Source: Bradyrhizobium uaiense
GTDB taxonomy: Bacteria > Pseudomonadota > Alphaproteobacteria > Rhizobiales > Xanthobacteraceae
Direction of reading: 5' to 3'
Length of the DNA: 64,000 nt
Assembly: GCF_010811875.1 (NCBI RefSeq)
Contig: NZ_VKHP01000003.1
Location: 40,747 to 104,746 of the forward strand
A program made the translations under genes and the position numbers. How positions within the stretch are numbered: the first letter of the stretch is position 1; each line of letters starts with the position of its first letter. Positions 57,893-64,000 of the stretch are shown in pieces. The notes beneath the pieces are model-generated. The model did not search any database. It was not told where the DNA came from and saw only the letters and a program-made list of their open reading frames with translations.

Positions 57893-59287
57893 CTACTGCA
57901 CGACCTCGCCGTGCAGTGCCAGATCCAACCCTTCGCGCTCGATATCCCGTGTGACGCGAAGCCCGACGAAGAGATTGATCACGAACAGGATGATCAGGCT
58001 CACGACGGCATCATACACGAAAACCGTCGCGACGCCGATGCACTGATTGAGAAACTGTCCGGCATTTCCCTCCAGAACCCCGGCCGTACCGCCATACTGC
58101 TCGACCGCGAAAACCCCGGTCAGCAGCGCCCCGACGATGCCGCCGAGGGCATGGACGCCGAAGCAGTCCAGCGCATCATCGTAGCTGAACATGCGCTTCA
58201 GGCCGGTGCATCCCCAGTAGCAGCAGACGCCGGCGGCGATGCCGATGGCGAAGGCGCCGACCGGCCCGACGAATCCGGAGGCCGGCGTGATCGCGACGAG
58301 GCCCGCAACGGCCCCCGAGCAGATGCCGACGACGGTCGGCTTGCCCTTCAATGCCCATTCCACCAGCATCCAGGTGAAGCCCGCCACCGCCGTGGCGATC
58401 TGGGTCACCAGCATGGCCATGCCCGCCTGCATTCCAGCCGTGACAGCGGAGCCGGCATTGAAGCCGAACCAGCCGACCCACAGCAGCGACGCGCCGATGA
58501 AGGTCAGCACCATGTTGTGCGCCGGCCCCGTCTCGACGCGCTTGCCGAGCATGATGGCGCACATCAGGCCGGCGACGCCGGCATTAATGTGGACGACGGT
58601 GCCGCCGGCGAAATCGAGAACTTTGACATACGCAGCGTCGTTACCCGCGGAGAAGATGCCGTCGGGCCCCCAGACCCAATGCGCGATCGGCGCGTAGACG
58701 AAGATCGCCCACAGCCCGATGAACCAGAGCATCGCGGAGAACTTCATTCGCTCGGCGAACGCGCCGGCGATCAGCGCCGGCGTGATGATGGCGAACGTCA
58801 TCTGGAAGCAGATGTAGACGGACTCGGGGATGGTCGCGGCAAGTGGATTGGGATTGCCGATGCCACCCTTGCCGATGTCGCTCAGGATGTCCTTGAGGAA
58901 CATGCGATCCAGGCCGCCGATAAACGGCGTGCCGGCGCGGAACGCCAGACTGTAGGTCAGGACCGCAAACAGGATTGTGACCAGGCAGGTGACGGCGAAG
59001 CTGGTCATCACGGTATCGCCGACATTCTTCTTGCGCACCATGCCGCCGTAGAACAGGCCGAGGCCCGGGATCGTCATCATCAGGACGAGCGCGACTGACG
59101 TAAGCATCCAGGCGGTGTCGCCGGAATTCGGCGTGCATTTCTCGAGAATCTTGCCGCCGCAGGCCGGCGGCGCCGCCGCATCCTCAGCCAGCGCAAGGTT
59201 GCTGAACAACAGGCAAAGAAACGCCACTCCCAGCAGCGCAACCACGATTCTCACGAGCTTCGGGCGCGTGTATGTCGCAGACTCCAT
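57893..59287 (-). CDS. amtB: Ammonium transporter
   Basis: This Amt-family channel for ammonium uptake under nitrogen limitation has 464 residues from the second ATG, spaced 6 nt from GGAGG. An N-terminal signal peptide (VALLGVAFLCLLFSNLALA) precedes eleven membrane helices, as in other proteobacterial AmtB. The twin pore histidines are in FAGGTVVHINAGVAG and DCFGVHALGGIVGALL. A GlnK gene normally precedes amtB, but none is present here. Instead a leader of about 260 bp and a sigma-54-like site lie upstream. Confidence 0.95.
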   Translation of the reverse strand: MESATYTRPKLVRIVVALLGVAFLCLLFSNLALAEDAAAPPACGGKILEKCTPNSGDTAWMLTSVALVLMMTIPGLGLFYGGMVRKKNVGDTVMTSFAVTCLVTILFAVLTYSLAFRAGTPFIGGLDRMFLKDILSDIGKGGIGNPNPLAATIPESVYICFQMTFAIITPALIAGAFAERMKFSAMLWFIGLWAIFVYAPIAHWVWGPDGIFSAGNDAAYVKVLDFAGGTVVHINAGVAGLMCAIMLGKRVETGPAHNMVLTFIGASLLWVGWFGFNAGSAVTAGMQAGMAMLVTQIATAVAGFTWMLVEWALKGKPTVVGICSGAVAGLVAITPASGFVGPVGAFAIGIAAGVCCYWGCTGLKRMFSYDDALDCFGVHALGGIVGALLTGVFAVEQYGGTAGVLEGNAGQFLNQCIGVATVFVYDAVVSLIILFVINLFVGLRVTRDIEREGLDLALHGEVVQ

Positions 59288-59560
59288 CATCGTCCTCCCA
59301 TCACAAGAAATGCTGGTGTTCGGAAATGGGCGCAGCGCGTTCCGGCGCCGGCGACGCTGAAAGCGCGAAGCAGCGAAGTCGCTGCGGCATCAGGCCGGAT
59401 GCGAGGCACAACGGGCCACTGCTCGGCGGCGCGGCGAAGGCCGTGGTGCGCGGATGGCGGGAGAATGACGGCGACTAGCCTCATCGTGGCCAGCCCTTCC
59501 CATAGGTCCCCACGCCGGAACCCGCAGCGACGGCTTCCGGCACGATTTGTAGCCAATTCA
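59288..59560. other. Non-coding leader between amtB and its putative sigma-54 site
   Basis: About 270 bp hold no credible gene in either direction; a minus-strand frame covers the interval but matches nothing and is poor in expected codon bias. If the sigma-54 site is used, amtB mRNA has an unusually long leader. Confidence 0.45.
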
Positions 59561-59576
59561 ATCAAGATTCGTGCCA
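59561..59576 (-). promoter_or_regulatory. Candidate sigma-54 promoter for amtB
   Basis: On the minus strand TGGCACGAATCTTGAT matches the RpoN consensus TGGCACG-N4-TTGC except that the final GC is GA. The -24 half is perfect. Just upstream TGCACC directly abuts GGTGGCA, reminiscent of NtrC half sites but lacking their usual spacing. Nitrogen control of amtB by NtrC and RpoN is the norm in rhizobia, which supports the reading. Confidence 0.4.
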
Positions 59577-59692
59577 CCGGTGCATGCCGATCAACACGTT
59601 GAACACACTACAAATTCGATCCGGGCGCAGAACGGCTTCACGCTCCACTGTACGTTCTCGCAGCAAGTCTTCGATGAAAAAATAGGCAGCAG

Positions 59693-59725
59693 CCGGCGAC
59701 TGCCCACGAGTTGGGCAGTTGCCGG
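59693..59725 (-). terminator. Terminator of the MFS gene
   Basis: CCGGCAACTGCCCA and TGGGCAGTCGCCGG form a 14-bp stem with one mismatch and a 5-nt loop, followed on the minus strand by CTGCTGCC then TATTTTTT. It lies 18 bp after the MFS stop. Confidence 0.7.
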
Positions 59726-59742
59726 TTTGCCGGGATCGGAAG

Positions 59743-60975
59743 CTATGCGGCCTTGAGGACCGGCGGTTGCGCCGGCCGGATCAGTGCGAAGGCAAGCTGA
59801 ATGATGCCGCCGGCGAGGCCGAGCGCGACGCCGATCCGCCAGGCCATCGTGTAGGAGCCGAGCGAGTCGTAGATCACCCCTCCTCCGTAAGCGCCGAGGA
59901 AGCTGCCGACCTGGTGGCTCATGAAGGCAAGGCCCTGGATCATCGCCTGCCAACGCAGCCCGAACATCTCGGCCACCGCGCCCGCGACCAGCGGACCGAC
60001 GCCCATCCAGAGGAAGCCCATGATGGCGCCGAACAGCAGCGTCGAGCCCGGCGTCGCCGGCAGCATGAAGTACCAGGCGAGCGCGAGCGAACGCAGGATG
60101 TAGATCCCACCCAGCAGCGCCAGCTTGTTCCAGCGCTGGCCGGCCCAGCCGAAGAACAGCGAGCCCAGCACGTTGAAGCCGCCGATCATGCCGAGCGTCT
60201 GCGCGCTCAGCATCGGGTCGAGCCCGCAGATCGCCAGATACGACGGCAAATGCGTGGTGAGGAAGACGAGCTGCATTCCGCAAACCATGTAGGCGCAGGT
60301 CATGACCACGAAGGATGCGTTGCCGAACGCGGTCTTGGCCGCGGTCGCCGCGGTGGCGTTGCCGATATCATCGGCCGCCGGCTTCGGCAGCGGAATCTTG
60401 TCGACGCGACCGGCATACAACGCGGCGGGAATCATCCCGATCGACAGGATCACGAACCCGGCAAGCCCGACGCGCCAGCCGAAACCTTCATTGAGCATCT
60501 GGCCGATCGGCGCCGACAGCAGCGCGCCGAGCGAGCCCGCGGCGGAGACCATGCCGAGCACGGTCGAGCGTATCGTCTCCGACACCGCGCGCGCCGCGAC
60601 CGACATGGCGATCGCATTCGCGGTGCAGGCGAGCGAAAGGCCGATCAGCACACCGGCGCCGATCATGATGGCGACGAGGCTATGCGCCGTCGTCATCAGC
60701 ACGAGGCCAGCGATATAGGCCAGCGCACCGACCACCATGATCGGGCGGAAGCCGTAGCGCACCGTCATCGCGCCTGCCAGCGGCTGCAGGAAGCCCCAGG
60801 CGAGGTTCTGCACCGCGAGCGCCAGCGTGAAATGCGACACCGAAATACCGATGTCGTGCGTCAGCGGCTGCATGAAGATGCCGAGGCTCTGCCGCAGCCC
60901 CATGCTCAGCGTGAGCATGATGGAGGCACCGATCAGAATGGGAAGCGTGGGACGCAGGACCTGCAGCAGGGGCAT
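59743..60975 (-). CDS. MFS transporter under TetR control
   Basis: This twelve-helix major facilitator has 410 residues from MPLLQVLRPTLPILIGASIM; an upstream in-frame ATG at 61032 would lie inside the operator region and is rejected. Signatures include GFLQPLAGAMTVRYGFRPIM between helices 2 and 3 and FGWAGQRWNKLALLGG in the middle loop. The divergent TetR gene and the palindrome between them suggest efflux induced by its own substrate. The resemblance is to YbfB/OxlT-like permeases, so uptake is also possible. Confidence 0.9.
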   Translation of the reverse strand: MPLLQVLRPTLPILIGASIMLTLSMGLRQSLGIFMQPLTHDIGISVSHFTLALAVQNLAWGFLQPLAGAMTVRYGFRPIMVVGALAYIAGLVLMTTAHSLVAIMIGAGVLIGLSLACTANAIAMSVAARAVSETIRSTVLGMVSAAGSLGALLSAPIGQMLNEGFGWRVGLAGFVILSIGMIPAALYAGRVDKIPLPKPAADDIGNATAATAAKTAFGNASFVVMTCAYMVCGMQLVFLTTHLPSYLAICGLDPMLSAQTLGMIGGFNVLGSLFFGWAGQRWNKLALLGGIYILRSLALAWYFMLPATPGSTLLFGAIMGFLWMGVGPLVAGAVAEMFGLRWQAMIQGLAFMSHQVGSFLGAYGGGVIYDSLGSYTMAWRIGVALGLAGGIIQLAFALIRPAQPPVLKAA

Positions 60976-61040
60976 TGTTCTTGTTCTCCCATGACGGCGC
61001 GGCACGAGTGCCACGGCCTGCGATTCACGCATGTTTTGGT

Positions 61041-61056
61041 TACACAGACCTGTGTA
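61041..61056. promoter_or_regulatory. TetR-type operator between TetR and MFS genes
   Basis: TACACAGACCTGTGTA is palindromic in both 7-bp arms around an AC centre. It lies between TTACAC (61040-61045) and TATACA (61064-61069), a plus-strand -35/-10 pair 18 nt apart, so bound repressor would block RNA polymerase for tetR and probably for the divergent MFS gene. Confidence 0.75.
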
Positions 61057-61108
61057 CTTAGGCTATACAGGGGACCAACTGTCAAGCGAAGAGGATCACG
61101 GCCGGCGC

Positions 61109-61705
61109 ATGGCTTCCCCGCCTCCCAAACAGACCATGAAAGAGCGGATCCTCGAGACCGCCGACAAACTGTTCTACCTGCAGGGCATTCGCGCCATCGG
61201 CGTCGACACCATCGCGGCCGAGATCGGTATCAGCAAGCGCACGCTCTACAATCACTTCCCGTCGAAGGACGCGCTGATCGAGGCCTATCTGCAGCACCGC
61301 TTCGTGCAGCCCCGTCCCTCGGACAAGCCGCCGGCCGAGCAGATTCTCGCGACCTTCGATTCGCTGGAGCGGCGCTTCTCGGCAAAGGACTTTCGCGGCT
61401 GCCCGTTCGTCAACGCGGTGGCCGAACTCGGGCCGGAGGACGAGGACCGCACGTTCCGGAATATCGCAATTGCCTTCAAGGAAAGCCGCCGGGTCTGGTT
61501 TCGCGATCTGCTGCAGCAGCTCGGCGTCGCCGATGCCGAGGGACTTGCGACCCAGCTCACGCTGCTGGTCGACGGCTCGATCGCGCAGGACCTGGTGCGC
61601 GACGATCCGGCAATGGCGCGCGCAGCCAGAGAAGCTGCACGCGTGCTGCTGGCGAACGCGGGGGTCAAGGTTGCCGGCTCCGCGGACAAGAAGCGCAGCG
61701 GATAA
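61109..61705 (+). CDS. TetR-family transcriptional repressor
   Basis: This 198-residue regulator starts at the ATG at 61109 (MASPPPKQTMKERILETADK). The N-terminal helix-turn-helix is DTIAAEIGISKRTLYNHFPS, the standard TetR signature with KDALIEAYL following. The C-terminal ligand domain contains GCPFVNAVAELGPEDEDRTF, similar to the subgroup that regulates efflux or dehalogenation genes. It diverges from the MFS gene and almost certainly binds the TACACAG palindrome. The ligand is unknown. Confidence 0.92.
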   Translation: MASPPPKQTMKERILETADKLFYLQGIRAIGVDTIAAEIGISKRTLYNHFPSKDALIEAYLQHRFVQPRPSDKPPAEQILATFDSLERRFSAKDFRGCPFVNAVAELGPEDEDRTFRNIAIAFKESRRVWFRDLLQQLGVADAEGLATQLTLLVDGSIAQDLVRDDPAMARAAREAARVLLANAGVKVAGSADKKRSG

Positions 61706-61840
61706 ATCCGGTTGCGTACGCAAGTCCGGTTTGGTTGTTAGCGTTGGCGGCGGCATGCGACGGCATTCCCATCTGCATATTCCGTCCGGCGAGATTGACA
61801 GCGACCGCACGACAAACTGCGGCACAACTGGGGAACGATC

Positions 61841-63046
61841 ATGGAAGATCTGAAGGTGACGGCCACCGGCTACGATTTCGCGCCGGCGCGCGCCGCGATG
61901 CAGCGCTATATCGACAGCGATCTTCTGTCCGGCATCTCCTGGACAGTTCTGGTCGGGCGCGACGTCGCCGACACGGGCTGCGTCGGATGGGCCGACAAGG
62001 AAGCGCAAACGCCGCTGCGCACCGACCACATCTTCCGGGTCTTCTCGAACACCAAACTGATCACCTCCTGCGCGGCGCTGTTGCTGTTTGAGGACGGCCG
62101 CTTCCGGCTCGACGACCCGATCGAGACCTTCATTCCGCAACTCGGAAACCGCAGGGTGTTGCGCCCGGGGGCGACGTCGATCGATGACACCGAGCCGGCG
62201 CAAAGTTCGATCACCATCCGCCAGTTGCTGAGCCACGGCGCCGGCTTGAGCTACGGCTTCTTCGATCCCGGCACCGTCATCTTCAAGGCGCTCAACGAGC
62301 GCGGCGTGCACAATCCCAATACGACCTTGGCTCAGATGGTGGATGTACTGGCCGATCTGCCGCTGATCTATCAGCCGGGCACGTCGTGGGAATACTCGCT
62401 CGCGATCGACGTAATCGCACGCCTCGTGGAAGTCGTCAGCGGCCAGCGCTTCGACAATTTCATCAAGGCGCGCATTCTCGATCCGCTCGGCATGGTCGAT
62501 ACCGGCTTCGTCGTCCCCGAACAGGACCAGGGTCGCCTCGTCGCGTACTACGCAGGGGCGGACCTCATGGAGCCGATGAAACCCGGCCTCACCCGCACCG
62601 ACAATGCGCCCTTCCCCGGCGCCTATCTGCGCCCGATCGCGAGGCTCAATGGCGGCGGTGGCCTGGTCTCGACGCTGCCCGACATGGTTGCACTGATCCG
62701 CAGCCTGCTGCCGGGAGGACCGACGCTGCTGAAGCCGGACACGATCGCCGCGATGACGTCCAACCAGTTGCCCGAAGGACAGTGGATCCGCTTCGCGATG
62801 ATGGGCGAACAGCCCGGCAAGGCGCACGGACTTGCCGGTGGTCTGATCCTCAACCCCTCGCCGATCGATCATCCCGATGCGGCCGGCGAATTCTACTGGG
62901 GCGGCGTCGCAGGCACGCAGTGGTGGATTTCTCCCAAAAAGGGCATCGCCGGCGTGATGATGGCGCAGCGCCAGATGGCGTTCGTCCATCCGTTCTCGTT
63001 CGAGTTCAAGCGGATGGCGTATGACGCAGTGAAACGCGGACGTTAG
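61841..63046 (+). CDS. Class C beta-lactamase-like serine hydrolase
   Basis: This serine hydrolase of the beta-lactamase/esterase (EstB, AmpC-like) family has 401 residues and no signal peptide, so it is probably cytoplasmic. The SxxK motif is Ser69-Lys72 in FSNTK; the second motif is Tyr in EYSLAIDV where YxN is usual; and GGVAGTQWW takes the place of the KTG box. The family includes esterases and D-aminopeptidases; beta-lactam hydrolysis is unlikely from these motifs. It follows tetR by 135 bp, with the palindrome TTGCGTACGCAA at 61712-61723 in the gap. Confidence 0.88.
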   Translation: MEDLKVTATGYDFAPARAAMQRYIDSDLLSGISWTVLVGRDVADTGCVGWADKEAQTPLRTDHIFRVFSNTKLITSCAALLLFEDGRFRLDDPIETFIPQLGNRRVLRPGATSIDDTEPAQSSITIRQLLSHGAGLSYGFFDPGTVIFKALNERGVHNPNTTLAQMVDVLADLPLIYQPGTSWEYSLAIDVIARLVEVVSGQRFDNFIKARILDPLGMVDTGFVVPEQDQGRLVAYYAGADLMEPMKPGLTRTDNAPFPGAYLRPIARLNGGGGLVSTLPDMVALIRSLLPGGPTLLKPDTIAAMTSNQLPEGQWIRFAMMGEQPGKAHGLAGGLILNPSPIDHPDAAGEFYWGGVAGTQWWISPKKGIAGVMMAQRQMAFVHPFSFEFKRMAYDAVKRGR

Positions 63047-63050
63047 CGTT

Positions 63051-63160
63051 CCTGTCGTCGCCCGCGGAGGCGGGCGACCCAGTATTCCAGAGGCGGTGAC
63101 GCTTGAAGCGAGAGGCCGCAGCGTACTGGATAACCCGCTTTCGCGGGGTATGACGACTGT
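63051..63160. repeat. Intergenic repeat, family A, reference copy
   Basis: The outer arms are TGTCGTCGCCCGCGG and CGCGGGGTATGACGAC; the inner part contains CCAGTATTCCAGAGGCGG and CCGCAGCGTACTGG as inverted arms around CGCTTGAAGCGAGAGG. Two further members lie at 46215-46332 and, inverted, 48226-48331. Confidence 0.8.
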
Positions 63161-63183
63161 TGGTACGGAGAGTGTGACGCGTG

Positions 63184-64000
63184 CTACGCCGCCGCCGAAA
63201 CCACGCGGTTGCGGCCGTCGTGCTTGGCGCGATAGAGCGCGGTGTCGGCGCGCTTGAGCACGTCGGAGACCTGCTCGCCCTTGCGTTCCAGCGTGGTGAG
63301 CCCGATCGAGATCGTGACCGTGATCCGTTTGCCGCCCTTGTCGACGGTGAACGGCTCGCCCGCGATCGAGCGGCGCAGCCGTTCGGCGACCATGCCGGCG
63401 ACATGCAGATCGGTCTCCGGCATCACGATCACGAACTCCTCGCCGCCATAGCGGCAGGCGAGATCGATGCCGCGGATCGACTTGCGGATGCGGACGGCGA
63501 ATTCGCGCAGCACATCGTCGCCGGCATCGTGGCCGTAGGTGTCGTTGATCGCCTTGAAGTAGTCGATGTCGAGGATCATCAGCGCCAGCGGCTTGCCGCG
63601 GATCGAGGCCTGCTCCGCCAGCGTCGCGAGGTGGCTCTCCATGTAGCGCCGGTTGTTGAGGCCGGTCAGCGCATCCGTGATCGCCATCTCGATCGAGTTC
63701 TGCACATTGTCACGCAGATGATCGGTGTAGCGGCGACGGCGGATCTGGGTGCGCGCACGCGCCAGCAATTCGTTCTTGTCGACCGGACGCAGCAGGTAGT
63801 CGTTGACGCCGATCTCGAGCCCGCGCATCAGCCGCGCGTTGTTGTCGGCATCCGAAATCGCGAGGATCGGCACCTGGCGCGTGCGCTCGAGCGAGCGGGC
63901 CTGGCTGCACAGGCGCAGGCCGTCGAAATTGTCGAGGCTGAGCGACACGATCAGCAGGTCGTAATTGCCCTCGGCGGCGTGGAACAGGGCTTCCGACGGA
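63184..64000 (-). CDS. pleD: PleD-type response regulator diguanylate cyclase, 3' part
   Basis: The reading frame enters from beyond the window edge. Visible are most of a receiver domain (NYDLLIVSLSLDNFDGLRLC, then LRPVDKNELLARAR) and a full GGDEF domain. The active site is GGEEF in RYGGEEFVIVMPETD, and the inhibitory I-site RxxD precedes it by five residues in RGIDLACRY. PleD makes cyclic di-GMP during the swarmer-to-stalked transition of alphaproteobacteria. The missing 5' end should hold the first receiver domain. It often lies near rpmG in this group, as here. Confidence 0.93.
   Translation of the reverse strand, partial: PSEALFHAAEGNYDLLIVSLSLDNFDGLRLCSQARSLERTRQVPILAISDADNNARLMRGLEIGVNDYLLRPVDKNELLARARTQIRRRRYTDHLRDNVQNSIEMAITDALTGLNNRRYMESHLATLAEQASIRGKPLALMILDIDYFKAINDTYGHDAGDDVLREFAVRIRKSIRGIDLACRYGGEEFVIVMPETDLHVAGMVAERLRRSIAGEPFTVDKGGKRITVTISIGLTTLERKGEQVSDVLKRADTALYRAKHDGRNRVVSAAA

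Noticed and set aside
57881..59098. 405-codon open frame opposite amtB
   Set aside because: It is antisense to a clear ammonium transporter, rich in Asp, Arg and His as GC-rich shadow frames are, and matches no protein.
59543..59557. Second sigma-54-like sequence upstream of amtB
   Set aside because: GG and GC are 11 nt apart rather than 10, so the site at 59561-59576 is preferred.
61712..61723. Palindrome TTGCGTACGCAA after tetR
   Set aside because: A perfect 12-bp dyad, but there is no second copy or regulator to link it to; kept only as a note.
59719..62091. 790-codon open frame across the MFS, TetR and serine hydrolase genes
   Set aside because: Overlaps three well-supported genes in the wrong frame or strand; composition is that of a GC-rich shadow.
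1..64000. CRISPR arrays, insertion sequences, rRNA genes, known riboswitches, tmRNA
   Set aside because: Looked for on both strands; no regularly spaced repeats, transposase frames or recognisable conserved RNA structures were found, except one tRNA.

Overview
The window is chromosomal DNA from a high-GC alphaproteobacterium, most likely a Bradyrhizobium or a close relative in the Nitrobacteraceae. This rests on three things: conserved Rhizobiales gene blocks (rpoZ-rel-pdxJ-acpS, dapA-mscL-smpB, pyrB-pyrC-plsY ... dprA ... topA-rnr, rpmG ... pleD), the protein sequences themselves, and several palindromic intergenic repeats of the kind common in Bradyrhizobium. The genus is inferred from reading alone. 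No prophage, insertion sequence, CRISPR array, rRNA operon or replication origin was seen.

Layout. 1-10.9 kb is core housekeeping: the start of acpS, pdxJ, the bifunctional alarmone enzyme rel and rpoZ on the minus strand; a NYN nuclease overlapping a family 5-type uracil-DNA glycosylase; a peroxiredoxin; smpB, mscL and dapA; and a large exported lytic transglycosylase. A tRNA-Ser(GCU) at 11.16 kb opens a 3.3 kb stretch of small, mostly exported, unrecognised proteins. 14.5-21.3 kb is accessory: a DMT exporter with an AraC regulator, a LysR regulator divergent from a thioesterase-MFS operon, another AraC regulator, a TauE/SafE permease and a Sel1-like protein. 21.3-22.8 kb is gene-poor except for a 32-residue lysine-rich micro-gene.

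22.8-28.2 kb holds the tRNA amidotransferase genes gatC, gatA and gatB, with two small unknown genes and a patatin-like lipoprotein between them. 28.4-39 kb is accessory metabolism and membrane functions: two nitronate-monooxygenase-like proteins with a divergent LysR, ruvX, an AEC transporter, an orphan amino-acid-type binding protein behind a FixK/FNR-like box, two CPBP membrane proteases, an AidB-type acyl-CoA dehydrogenase and an exported VanX-type dipeptidase. 39.1-45 kb is pyrB with a pyrC-like gene lacking the metal-binding HxH, plsY, an amidase and dprA. 45-48.6 kb carries two HxlR regulators, each divergent from a redox enzyme (azoR; a short-chain dehydrogenase). 48.8-55.2 kb is topA, rnr, a DUF983 protein and a Nudix hydrolase. 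The rest holds a flavin monooxygenase, rpmG, an ammonium transporter without an adjacent glnK, a TetR/MFS pair, a serine hydrolase and the 3' part of pleD.

The most notable points are five micro-genes of 32-52 codons with good ribosome binding sites, several clear operator palindromes between divergent genes, an orphan intrinsic terminator that may end a small RNA or attenuate a gene, and a probably non-catalytic PyrC paralogue. I found no convincing wholly new multi-gene system. The cluster of small exported proteins after the tRNA is the best place to look for one.
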